Assembly (NCBI RefSeq): GCF_050947875.1
Contig: NC_134576.1
Coordinates: 54,874,255 to 54,938,254 of the forward strand
From: Dermacentor variabilis
Lineage: Eukaryota; Arthropoda; Arachnida; Ixodida; Ixodidae
Reading direction: 5' to 3'
DNA: 64,000 nucleotides
Below the pieces are notes generated by a model. It did no database searches and was not told where the DNA came from. It worked only from the letters and a program-made list of their open reading frames with translations. This document shows positions 11,290 to 22,427 of the stretch, piece by piece; the stretch's first letter is position 1, and each line of letters starts with the position of its first letter. The position numbers and the translations under genes are program-made.

Positions 11290-12440
11290 GCGCGCACCGT
11301 CACAAGTTACACACTTTGTCAAGAGGATCAAAAGCCAATGGAGCGGGCACAAGGAGTAATTCGAAAGGCAATCAAAGTCGCCTTGACCCTCGCACCCATG
11401 GCATCAACGAAGAAGCTTCCCAAGCTCGACGTGCACAACACGTGGGAAGACCTCGCCGAGGCTCATAAAATCAAGGAACCAGAGCGGCTCAGACTCATAC
11501 CCACCGGCCATGCAGTTCTGCGCGTCTTACAGTAAAAGCAACATTACCGAAAAAGACAAGAAAGCAAGAATCGCACCGGCACTGCGTTGCGCGTATCCCG
11601 CACAGTATGCATCCGTCTTCCCACATGGAGCGCTGGAAAAGGCCCAGCCGCGTGCTCAGCAAGAAATGCGTGAAACACCCGGATAAGAGGTGCACCGATG
11701 CGGCGCTGCCAGGTATACTAAATGAATTCTCTTTGCCATATATGTGTCACAGATCACCAAGACAAAGAGCTCGCAGTTGAATCAACGAGACGGCAGAGAA
11801 AACGGAAATCGCTCTGGCGATAACAACTTGCCCTGAAGTAGTAGCAGTAGTCCGCACACACTCCCAAGCAGCAGCTCGCAACTATCAAAGAAGACGCGTA
11901 TCAGAAAAGACACTCAAAATACTTCAGAATCTCATCGCAAGCGCCCCGCTCCCCGACCCTCGCATCAACTGGGTTCCAGGACACCATGACGTGGCAGGAA
12001 ATGAGGCTGAACACGCCGCTATCCCCAAGAATACCAGCCGGGATTTCCTGCCATCCAAGACCAGGTCGTCCACCAACGTTGATGACATCGCCCTAAGCTA
12101 TTCTAACTTTGCGTAACACCACCGACTAAGCAAAAGAACACACACTTCGTTCCACAGGAACCTGAGCAAAGCGGGAGGAGTCGTCCTCCGCCGCCTATAC
12201 GGAAAAATACCCACACGCACCTATTTGCACAGTTTCCTGCCCATAGAAGAGCAAGAGCACCTCAACCCAACGTACTTCCATACCACTGCTCAAGCGTGGG
12301 AGACCAAGCTTTGCTCTGACTACCTCGACGACTAGCGCATTCTCGTCGCCCAAGCCAGAGGGTTCATGGAATCCTCTGACCTGGGGTGAACTTGTTCCTG
12401 ACTCAAATTACCGCTCCAAGAAGTAAACGTTTATCTCTAT
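11290..12440 (+). pseudogene. Decayed C-terminal part of an RNase H-bearing LINE
   Basis: Conceptual translation in shifting frames gives pieces typical of I/R1-type tick LINE C-termini. The first is an open stretch at 11338-11535 of a post-RT type. Next comes an RNase H-like segment with WVPGHHDVAGNEAEHAA at about 11970-12020. A tail beginning HHRLSKRTHTS follows at about 12120. Many stops and frameshifts make it non-functional. The plus-strand 3' end near 12430 (AAACGTTTATCTCTATCTCC) looks like a degenerate LINE tail. Both boundaries are approximate. Such elements insert by target-primed reverse transcription, and this is a 5'-truncated relic. Confidence 0.6.
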
Positions 12441-12769
12441 CTCCCTCAAATGCTATCGAATCAATATTTATTCAAAATCTGTGACATGGACAGAGAAGAA
12501 AATGTGAATTTCCTACATTTATTTCTTTTTGCATCTTACGCTAAACTTCTTTGGAGGTTTCATCTTCTGCTGTTTCCTTATGCCAACATATCGGTTACTT
12601 CTGATGCAGGAAATGACCTTTTCTTTCAATTAAATTCAGCACTTGGTAAAACATTTGTTCTTCTTATTATTGTCACCCCCGTTCCTATTACCACAGTACG
12701 GGGGCATGGACATGAACATAAATAAATATGAACCCACCTTCACCAGGACATTACTAAAACTGACTTGCT

Positions 12770-12990
12770 ATGCGGTTTTTTTTTGGGGGGATTGCTCTAA
12801 GGGTTGAAGCAAAGCTGTCGACATGCCGTGGACACTGCCATGGGAACCCTTGTACCTCGCGTAAATGAACTTCCAGGAATAGCTCGGGCGCATAGGAGAC
12901 GACTACGGAAGGGCTCCGGGGCCCGAACCCCCTCCCAAATTTTTTAAGGGGGGGGGGGGAGACGCAAGCCCCCCTCTCCGGGCGCTGCCG
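12770..12990 (-). repeat. G/C-run repeat
   Basis: Poly-G and poly-C runs flank AAATTT-containing sequence (CCCCTCCCAAATTTTTTAAGGG), resembling the repeat at 33541-33984. It is probably a dispersed non-coding tick repeat of unknown class. Confidence 0.4.
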
Positions 12991-13499
12991 TAACCTTCCC
13001 ACTAAAGTGTCATTACCGGAGTTTTGTCACCCACATAATTTGAGGTTTCTTTTGAGTTGCCTCTGCTTTTTCACTTAATATTCCATTGCGGCGAAAAAAT
13101 TACTGCGTCATTGTTGGCGAGGATGTGCACTGCTTTTAATTCATACTAACGCTTAATTTCCGCAAATCCTGGCAATAGGAGGAAAAGCGAATTAAAATCA
13201 CCAGCGGCCGCTACCTCATTCGTATTTGCGCACTTCAGTTTTTTTTTTATTTCCTCCGTAAACACCGTGCAGAGACAGAACATATTTAAATAGTGCTAGG
13301 ATGCGCTGCTGTAGCGAACGATGATGAGAGGACTGATGAAGACTACGATTTCCGATAATTGCGCGCGCTATATCTCCGTCTTACATTTCTGCCTTCTGCC
13401 CGTTGTATATGTCTCCTAAATATGTGGTCAAGCGTCTTTTCTCCCCGTAACATTTTGGTGAAGGTGCGGGTTTTTCAAGTTTCAAGACGGATTTACGCA

Positions 13500-13880
13500 A
13501 CGAGCGCTCCTTGGCAGCATCTACAATGCCGGCGCAAGGCGGGGACGAGAATGCTTCGGGCCGGTCAGCAACCGTGCCTCAACCATCTGCCGCCAACCGC
13601 AACGTCGTCTTCACACAACCGCGTGACCCAGGTCTTTTTCCGGCTCTGACAACACCGACGTCGAAGATTGGCTTCATCTGCACGAACGGGTGAGCACTAG
13701 CAATAACTGGGACTCGACCATGATGCTATAGCGATCATAATATTTTACCTGGCGGGCACGCCATAAGTGCGGTTTCTCAACCACGAACAGGAACTTACGA
13801 GCTGGTAGGTACGTAAGCAGAAGTTCATCGATCCGTTCGACAAGCCCATCAGACGCCGTCGCCCTTACAAAAATGCCTGT
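13500..13880 (+). pseudogene. Gypsy-type gag remnant
   Basis: An open start (MPAQGGDENASG... from 13526) leads, after a frame change near 13630, into a segment reading DNTDVEDWLHLHERVSTSNN and NWDSTMML, then degenerate GTP-R-like sequence. This matches the gag core pattern common in tick LTR retrotransposons, as recalled. Stops after DSTMML and further frame changes show it is dead. No LTRs were seen nearby, so only a fragment remains. Confidence 0.6.
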
Positions 13881-14528
13881 TCTGTATCAAATTATTGGTC
13901 TCAATATATCGCGAAATGAAAAGACGTATCAAGCTGTGCTCAAAGTTTTCATCAGGGAGTATCGTAATTGTCGGGCGCTTTTTTAAGTGTGCAAGCATTT
14001 CTACGGTTACCCAACGACGAAACTGCCCTCCCGTCCCTCCTTCGCGTAAGGCGATCGCTTTCGAGATAGAGTAAACCAGCTGACAAGGAAATTTATTCAC
14101 CAATAGGCATGCTTACAACTGTAGTATGAGCCAGCTGTGGTAGAAGACGACAACGAATGCGCGAGCAGTGGTACCAACGCGTGTGTGCGATTACGCTGAG
14201 GGTGACCGCTAAATGGTCCCGGACCAACACGAATTTTTCTTCAACTGCGAAGCTTTTTTTTTTTTCTAGGAACTCGTGTGAGTTTCCTCTGCAGCACTTA
14301 GTTACGCTTGGGTGGATGTCTCATTTTCCCTTTATTAATTAAACTGAGGGATGCCGACGCTCAACCCAGGAATGGGCGCCTAAGAGGATGCTCTAAAAAA
14401 ACTATTCGTTAATTTTGCTCGGTGATCTTAAGGAACCATGCAAATCTGCACCAACACAGAAGTTGCCAATACGACAAGCTTCGGTAATAGTACTTAATCC
14501 TGTCGAGTCAGTTGTTTTACTGAAAACG
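13881..14528. other. No supported gene
   Basis: Non-coding sequence with short unrecognised frames. It forms the left flank of the RTE element. Confidence 0.5.

Positions 14529-14596
<68 letters not shown>
14529..14596. repeat. (ATC)n microsatellite, RTE 3' tail
   Basis: About 22 perfect ATC units on the plus strand, forming the 3' tail of the minus-strand RTE element. Confidence 0.95.
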
Positions 14597-14597
<1 letters not shown>

Positions 14598-14603
14598 GCC
14601 TAG

Positions 14604-17600
14604 TTACGCCCACTGCAGGGCAAAGGCCTCTCCCATACTTCTCCAACTACCCCGGTCATGTACTAATTGTGGCCATGTTGTCTCTGCAAACGTCTTAATG
14701 TCATCCGCCCACCTAACTTTCTGCCGCCCCCTGCTACGCATCCCTTCCCTTGGAATCCAGTCCGTAACCCTAAGTGACCATCGGTTATCTTCCCTCCTCA
14801 TTACATGTCCGGCCCATGCCCATTTCTTTTTCTTGATTTCAACTAAGATGTCGTTTACCCGCGTTTGTTGCCTCACCCAATCTGCTCTTTTCTTATCCCT
14901 TAACGTCACACCCATCATTCTTCTTTCCATAGCTCGTTGCGTCGTCCTCAATTTCAGCAGAACCCTTTTCGTAAGCCTCCAGGTTTCTGCCCCATATGTG
15001 AGTACTGGTAACACACAGCTGTTATACACTTTCCTTTTGAGGGATAGTGGCAACCTGCTGTTCATGATTTGAGAATGCCTGCCAAACGCACCCCAGCCCT
15101 TTCTTATTCTTCTGGTTATTTCAGTCTCATGATCCGGATCCGTGGTCACTACCTGCCCTAAGTAGATGTATTCCCTTACCCCTTCCAGTGCTTCGCTACC
15201 TATCGTAAACTGCTGTTCTCTTCCGAGTCTGTTAAACAATACTTTAGTTTTCTGCAGATTAATTTTCAGACCCACCCCTCTGCTTTGCCTCTCCAGGTCA
15301 GTGAGCATGCATTGCAATTGGTCTCCTGAGTTACTAAGCAAGGCAATATCATCAGCGAATCGCAAGTTGCTAAGGTATTCTCCATCAACTTTTATCCCCA
15401 ATTCTTCCCACTCCAGGCCTCTGAATACCTCCTGTAAACATGCTGTGAATAGCATTGGAGATATTGATTGATTGATTGATTCTTTATTGGTTTATCACAT
15501 ATACATGTGATGGGAGGCGAAGGGAAAAGCCATTCAAGGATGGCTTGAGGGAGTCCTTCGCCCCCACGCTGGCAAAGACAACAGCAGAGGCACACACGTC
15601 CTGTTCACATGGTCGTACACTTTTGCAAAACCATCATATTAAGCACAACATTGCCATAAACCTTGACAAAACCATAAAATTAAACACATTAGTTACTGTC
15701 CTACGTAGGGCTACATGCGTTAACATACTTTACTTCACCTCAGCATCGAATGACAGCACATTTCATAACAATGTACGGTTAGTAATAGTGACATTGAAAC
15801 AATATAATTAAATAGCAATCGTAAACAGCTCTAGTGGTCAATGTTAGGCTAGAAAGAATGTGTACAAGTCAGATAATGTTGCTTCGCGAATATCGATTTG
15901 TTTTTTATTAAACTCATTTAGTAGACGTGGAAGTTTGTTTTGGAGCATTCGCCGACCATAGCCAGTGTGACAATATGGAACATTCCATATTTCTGTTGTT
16001 CTAGTGGCATATGATGCTTCCTTCAAATGGAGATTCACCAAACCCATGAAGATAGAATTATGACAATCATAGTTAAGGCGATATTCACGCAACAATTTAT
16101 GCTCATATGTGTCTTGTACTCAAATTATTTTAAATTTTTTAAAGAGTTCCACAGTAGAATGCCGGAGTGGCACATTCTCAATTATTCTCAAAATTCTTTT
16201 TTACATGACTGATAGCCGCGAGAAATTCGATTGTGTTGTAGTCCCCCAGACCAAATGACAATAGTTTAGATAGGAAGCGAAGAGGGCGTTATAGATTAAG
16301 AATTTTATTGACTTCGGGATTAAGTAGCGGTTTCTGTTCAGAATTCCCGTTATTGCACCTAACTTTTGTAATATCGCATTGATATGCTCATCCCACTGCA
16401 GTGATTCTGAAAACTGTACACCAAGTACTTTAAGAGACCTAACTAGTTCTATCTCTGAGCAGCGATTATCGTATCTCCCTGTCTGACGCCTTTCTTTATA
16501 GGGATTTTGTTGCTTTCTTTGTGGAGGACTACGGTGGCTGTGGAGCCGCTATAGATATCTTCCAGTATCTTTACATATGGCTCATCTACACCCTGATTCC
16601 GTAATGCCTCCATGACTGCTGAGGTTTCGACTGAATCAAACGCTTTCTCGTAATCAATGAAAGCTATATATAAGGGTTGGTTATATTCTGCACATTTCTC
16701 TATCACTTGATTGATAGCGTGAATATGGTCTATTGTTGAGTAGCCTTTACGGAATCCTGCCTGGTCCTTTGGTTGACAGAAGTCTAAGGTGTTCCTGATT
16801 CTATTTGCGATTACCTTAGTAAATACTTTGTAGGCAACGGACAGTAAGCTGATCGGTCTATAATTTTTCAAGTCTTTGGCGTCCCCTTTCTTATGGATTA
16901 GGATTATGTTAGCGTTCTTCAAAGATTCCGGTACGCTCGAGGTTATGAGGCATTGCGTATACAGGGTGGCCAGTTTCTCTAGAACAATCTGACCACCATC
17001 CTTCAACAAATCTGCTGTTACCTGATCCTCCCCAGCTGCCTTCCCCCTTTGCATAGCTCCTAAGGCTTTCTTTACTTCTTCTGGCGTTACCTGTGGGATT
17101 TCGAACTCCTCTAGGCTAATCTCTCTTCCACTATCGTCGTGGGTGCCACTGGTACTGTATAAATCTCTATAGAACTCCTCAGCCACTTGAACTATCTCAT
17201 CCATATTAGTAACGATATTGCCGGCTTTGTCTCTTAACGCACACATCTGATTCTTGCCTATTCCTACTTTCTTCTTCACTGTTTTTAGGCTTCCTCCGTT
17301 CCTGAGAGCCTGTTCAATTCTATCCATATTATAGTTCCTGATGTCCGCTGTCTTACGCTTGTTGATTAACTTAGAAAGTTCTGCCAGTTCTATTCTAGCT
17401 GTAGGGTTAGAGGCTTTCATACATTGGCGTTTCTTGATCAGATCTTTCGTCTCCTGCGATAGCTTACTGGTTTCCTGTCTAACGGAGTTACCACCGACTT
17501 CTATTGCGCACTCCTTAATGGTACCCATGAGATAGTCGTTCATTGCTTCAACACTAAGGTCCTCTTCCCGAGTTAAAGGCGAATAACTGTTCTGTAGCTT

Positions 17601-18548
17601 GATCCGGAATTCCTCTAGTTTCCCTCTTACCGCTAACTCATTGATTGGCTTCTTGTGTACCAGTTTCTTCCGTTCCCTCCTCAAGTCTAGGCTAATTCGA
17701 GTTCTTACCATCCTATGGCCACTGCAGCGTACCTTTCCGAGCACGTCTACATCTTGTATGATGCCAGGGTTCGCGCAGGGTATGAAGTCGATTTCATTTC
17801 TAGTCTCACCATTCGGGCTCCTCCACGTCCACTTTCGACTAACCCGCTTGCGGAAAAAAGTGTTCATTATCCGCATATTATTCTGTTCTGCAAAATCTAC
17901 TAATAATTCTCCTCTGCTATTCCTAGAGCCTATGCCATATTCCCCCACTGACTTGTCTCCAGCCTGCTTCTTGCCTACCCTGGCATTGAAGTCGCCCATC
18001 AGTATAGTATATTTTGTTTTGACTTTACCCATCGCCGATTCCACGTCTTCATAAAAGCTTTCGACTTCCTGGTCATCATGACTGCATGTAGGGGCATAGA
18101 CTTGTACCACCTTCAATTTGTACCTCTTATTAAGTTTCACAACAAGACCTGCCACCCTCTCGTTAATGCTATAGAATTCCTGTATGTTACCAGCTATTTC
18201 CTTATTAATCAGGAATCCGACTCCTAGTTCTCGTCTCTCCGCTAAGCCCCGGTAACACAGTACATCCCCGCTTTTTAGCACTGTATATGCTTCTTTTGTC
18301 CTCCTAACCTCACTGAGCCCTATTATATCCCATTTACTACCCTCTAATTCCTCCAGTAACACTGCTAGACTCGCCTCACTAGATAGCGTTCTAACGTTAA
18401 ACGTTGCCAGGTTCAGATTCCAATGGCGGCCTGTCCGGAGCCAGGTATTCTTAGCACCCTCTGCAGCCTCACAGATCTGACCGCCGCCGTGGTCAGTTGC
18501 TTCGCGGCTGCTGGGGACTGAGGGCCAGGGTTTGCTTGTTGTATTCAT
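14604..18548 (-). pseudogene. RTE-clade endonuclease-reverse transcriptase, split by insertion
   Basis: The likely start is ATG at 18548. The frame has a TGA upstream, near 18630, and other in-frame starts are TTG only. The first part runs to 16467. It holds an APE endonuclease with ATFNVRTL, GLSEVRRT, MGDFNARVG, NEIDFI and SGHRMV. The RT follows with NYRPISLLSVAYKVF, the first catalytic Asp in FIDYEKAFD, and GVRQGDTI. The frame resumes at 15461 with SPMLF, LRFADDIALLS (catalytic DD) and the RTE C-terminus (VLPVLTYGAETW), ending TAA at 14604. Without the insert the RT reads through in frame with no stop seen, so the copy was probably intact when it was hit. The protein nicks target DNA and copies element RNA there. 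Confidence 0.85.
15465..16466 (-). mobile_element. CR1-like LINE fragment nested in the RTE element
   Basis: A 1002-bp insert breaks the RTE RT between GDTI and SP, with TAT at both edges (15462-15464 and 16467-16469). On the minus strand it encodes the end of an RT: LGVQFSESLQWDEHI, GILNRNRYLIP and YLNYCHLVWG. A tail follows with YGRRMLQNKLPRLLNEF. Two in-frame stops interrupt it. The 3' end has AATAAAG followed by (ATCA)n, a simple-repeat tail as in CR1/L2-type LINEs. It is 5'-truncated and dead. Confidence 0.8.
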
Positions 18549-18773
18549 ATAGGAGGTTGTGGCCAAGTACTGCACCAGGGTGGCCAATCCTGCTCTGGTG
18601 AGAGAGTGCGTTACCGGTTCTGGTCACCGGGATCAGGCCGCACTCCAGGCCTGTTTGTGCAATTTTCTCAACACACGGTTTTTCTTTTTCCGGTGGAGAA
18701 TTGCGCGGCACCGGGATTTGAATGACGGTCCTCTTGCACTGGAGGTGGATACTCTACCGTCCCCGCAGGAGTT

Positions 18774-19013
18774 AAATTAAAAATTGAATTATGGTGTTTT
18801 GCGTGACAAAACCACTTTCTGATTATGCACGCCGTCGTGGAGGACTCCGAAAATTTCGACTACCTGGGGTTCTTTAACGTGCACCTAATTCAAAGTACAC
18901 GGGTGTTTTCGCATTTCGCCCCCATCGAAATGCGGCCGCCGTGGCCGGGGTCCGAACCCGCGACCTCGTGCTCAGCAGTCTAACACCATAACCACTAAGC
19001 AACCACGGCGGGT
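18774..19013 (-). mobile_element. Ruka-like SINE in the RTE 5' region
   Basis: Complete minus-strand copy: tRNA-like head at the right (GGGTTCGGACCCCGG-type B box), SINE body, and AT-rich 3' tail at the left. It is flanked by the 12-bp duplication CCCGCAGGAGTT (18762-18773 and 19014-19025). It splits the RTE 5' sequence, so it is younger than that insertion. Confidence 0.88.
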
Positions 19014-19025
19014 CCCGCAGGAGTT

Positions 19026-19977
19026 GTGCGTCTCATTTAACCTACAGTGGTGCCCTATTTGATCAGTCAAGGTGGACCAATCTGAGCTCGGTTATACCGC
19101 ATGGATGGCACTCGGCTAGAGAACCTGGTATTTATGACCTGCACATGTGTGGCCACACATAATTGAGGATATATATATTTTTTTTGGAGGGTTTCCGTAC
19201 AGTGATAAAAGGACGGAAAATACATTAAAAGAAAGAAAAAAAGGGGAAAAAAAGGAACATAACATGTGATTTGAACTCGTGATCCTTCAATGTTGCCCGG
19301 AAAGGTAGCTCAGTCGGTTGGTTCGTCAAGCCAACGGTTACTTTCAAGCGCCAAAGCTCCTGCTCCGAGCCTCATACTTATGTGGAAAGGGACTGATGTT
19401 GTCCGCGGCCGGAACGAAGTCTCCCCTCTCCGCCGGCCCAGGGTGGAAAACGCGCTTTCCGATCGCTCAAGGTTGTGCAGACATTGTAGAGCTCTAGCGT
19501 CTAGGAAAAAGCTTAAACAGGTGCGAGGGCGGCACGCATAGCGTGGGAAGCAAGCCGCCGGAATAGCTATCTCAAGTACTGCTGCTGGCGAGGGCGAAAT
19601 ACCTTCGTGTAATTATAATAACCCTAATAGGACTTCTTTCAAAGAAAAAAAAAGAAAAAAAAAAGGGAAACGGCTCAGAAGGCTATACTACGAGAGCTAT
19701 GACTGATACTTTTCTATATATATGTATTCATCTCATCTATGGGATCGCATGCGCGCGCTGTTGGTTTTAAAGCGCAACCGTGGTAGGGAAACGGAAGGCG
19801 ATATAAGCATGCGTGTCCATGATACGCACACGACAAACTGCCTTACAATATTTAGAATTGATATATATATATACACACACAAAAGCCAATATAGGCTGCT
19901 CGACACTATCTCGCGCGTTTTTATAGCGACGTACATCAGAACTGGCTCGTCGTTCCACAACAACCATTTCCTGAGTG
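19026..19977. other. RTE 5' remainder and non-coding sequence
   Basis: The left part may be the outer 5' end of the RTE element. At about 19265-19330 lies a minus-strand B-box-like GAGTTCAAATCAC next to a plus-strand A-box-like TAGCTCAGTCGGTTGG, suggesting tRNA-derived repeat pieces. No gene is supported. Confidence 0.4.
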
Positions 19978-20143
19978 ATCGCCAGATGTATGCCGAATAA
20001 CTTCCTGTCATTCAATAAGAATGTCTCTCTTTCATGCAGCCTACCAATTCGCGCTGTCTCGGTTTAGCGCGAATTGGTAGGCTGCATGAAAGAGAGACAT
20101 TCTTATTGAATGACAGGAAGTTATTCGGCATATATCTGGCGAT
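19978..20143. repeat. Long near-perfect hairpin
   Basis: A 78-bp left arm (19978-20055) and a 78-bp right arm (20066-20143) are reverse complements with one mismatch seen by eye, around a 10-nt loop (GTCTCGGTTT). TATATCTGGCGATTAC then repeats in direct orientation just after the right arm. It could be a foldback element, a template-switch inversion, a hairpin RNA source or an assembly artefact. Confidence 0.9.
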
Positions 20144-21639
20144 TACTATATCTGGCGATTACGTCCTCACTATACCTTAATTGGCATTTGTGCCCTTCCA
20201 CATGACATTTCATAAATACCAGCAGAGCCTCGCACTAACATGAATTATAGCCATTATGATGAAGTCACGATGTTGCCGATATTTATGTAAACTGCAAGAA
20301 GCAAATAAAGGCGTTGGAAAAAGCGATGTGATGCTCCGTTGAAATTCTAGCTAAATCCAAAACCAATCGCGGAGTGAAAAAGATTGTTCCGCCATGGAGT
20401 GAGCCATTGCAAGATGACCAGTAATACACGGAACCCTTTTCTGTGTTAATGATTCAACAGCTTCATATTTTGCAACTGCGCCGCAAAACAACCTGCTCCA
20501 GCTCGATCAGTGGAGCAGCATACCATGCGGCAACTTTACAACTTTACTCAAGAACTTCAATATTTAAATTTAACATGTTAATCAAAGTGTTGTTTCCCTT
20601 TTCGGGAATGGATGTGACTTGGCTTCTGTGTACGTCTGTATCTTTTGTTGATATTTGACTATAAATCCTGTTACTGTTCTTGTGTGTATAGACATGCGTG
20701 CCAGAGATTTGTGGAATGCATTCACACTAAACTTCATTTGTAAGTCCAGCGATGTCCTGTCCGTTTCTTCTTACTTGAGCTAGCGTCCATGCTTGCTGGA
20801 ACCCCTTATACGTTCACCATGCACAAACTGGCCCAGCAAACTACACTACCAATAGATACACAGGAAATGGAGGCTTTAAGTGATCAACAATGGCCAAACA
20901 ACGGATCGCTTTGTAACCTACATTTTGAAACAGGGACGGGCTAAGGGGACTGAACACTTGGCCAAATGTTGGCTGCACAGACAACCCTTGTTTAAGCGTT
21001 GCAGATCAATCCATTGTCTTGACCAGGGGCGAGATCACGCAAGCATCTCGCTTTCCAAGCGTTCTCCTGCGTCCTCGTGATTCGCTGGAGCCGCGCATTC
21101 GTCAGCGGTCGTCTGCTCGGTCAGGCGGGAGCCCCAATTGAACACCGCCTACTCGTTGACGCAGGAGGCAAAACGAACGTTCGCAAAGCGAGATTCTTGA
21201 GCATCTTGCCCCAGTTCCTCATTGTGAACAAATGATGCGGTTGTATCGCACCATGTCAAGGTATATAAGAGAATAAATTGCGAAATCATACCCGGTGACT
21301 GTGCAAAACAGCGTTACGTCAATTCGATTCAGCCAAGTTTCTTTGCGCTTTCTGTGCCTATTTGTGGTGCGCTGCACCTTGGCCCTTAATTGTCTGAGGT
21401 AGAGTGGCGCACCCTGCAGCCCTGTCCTCCATTGCAGGGGGCGCAAGGCAAGGTGCCGGCACAATGCATTGTGCCCTTGCACCCTGCAGAAAGTGGGTGC
21501 AGCCTGGCACACCACAAACGGCTCTGCTTGCACCTTTTTTTGTATGTGGTGCCGTGCACGTTTTCTGATTTGAACAAACTTATTTTATGTTTACTACTGG
21601 TTCAAGGTGATATGCACTTAGTTTTAAAAAAACTAGATT
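20144..21639. other. No supported gene
   Basis: Short unrecognised frames only. An 18-bp perfect palindrome (GGCACAATGCATTGTGCC) lies near 21459 in a GC-rich patch. Confidence 0.5.
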
Positions 21640-21800
21640 CTGTGGTTTTAAGTGCCAAACGATGATTTGATTCTGAGGCACACCGTAGTGAGGAATTCCG
21701 CATTATTTTTTACCACCCGGGGTTCTTTAATGTGCACCCAAAGCTTGGTACACGAGCACCCTTGCATTTCACCCACCACAGAAATGCGGCGCTGCGGCGG
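21640..21800 (-). mobile_element. Ruka-like SINE, diverged and partial
   Basis: The minus-strand SINE body is recognisable (GAAATGC, GTGTACCAAGC, GGGTGCACATTAAAGAACCCC). The tRNA-like head is lost or unrecognisable. Confidence 0.6.
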
Positions 21801-22427
21801 CTGTATGCACTGAGCTTTAATTGGCTAGGTGCCATTTTTTTGCCCTGCTACATCGGTTTTATGTGGTACTAAGTGAGGAAAATTTGCACTTGCAGGAGGA
21901 CATATTTTGGGGATAGTTGGTTCTTGTTTACTGACATAATGCAACGCCAAGGGGACAACCACAAAGACCGATATGCAAAGGTCACAAGAACCTGTGATGT
22001 ATGCGAATGTGTCTGTGTTCGTGGTTATGTCCTAGCGCTACATTATACCATTAAACTTTCACTTGATGCTACGTACTTAAGCAGAAGTTCCACCTATACA
22101 TATATTGAACGATTTGTTACAAGTCTGCCTATTTTACATAAAGCGTAGTACAAATAGAGACGACGAAAGAGAACAAACACACTTTGTATAAACGCACCCT
22201 GTTGCATATTTAAGCAACGTTTCTCCGTTATATTGGGGGCGAGGACTTCTTTCCATTCAGATTCTTCTACATATGCAACGGCCAGTGAAAAATCTCAATG
22301 ACGCTGTCAGTTGTTCTAATGTATGACGCAGCAGCAGCTGTCACTGGTCATTTATCGTGAGTAAATGTCCCGAAATTATAGTGGCAACAGAGAGCACGCA
22401 TGTAAAGCAGGAGTTCTGCAGCATATA

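Larger units (their letters stand above)
14529..18773 (-). mobile_element. RTE/BovB-type non-LTR retrotransposon
   Basis: This minus-strand LINE has an endonuclease-RT ORF and a short 3' end made of a (TGA)n microsatellite, plus-strand (ATC)n at 14529-14596, which directly follows the stop codon. A tail of simple repeats is usual for RTE elements. The body is split by a CR1-like insertion (15465-16466). The 5' region continues past a SINE insertion, to the right of 19025. The 5' region contains a tRNA-like B-box stretch (GTCATTCAAATCCCGGTG, about 18714-18697). The exact 5' end and target duplication were not resolved. Confidence 0.85.

Noticed and set aside
14529..14596. Poly-Ser frame from (ATC)n
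   Set aside because: It is a microsatellite translation; the tract is the RTE tail.
19300..19345. A functional tRNA gene at GGTAGCTCAGTCGG
   Set aside because: There is an A box only; no B box or acceptor stem could be found at proper spacing on the plus strand.
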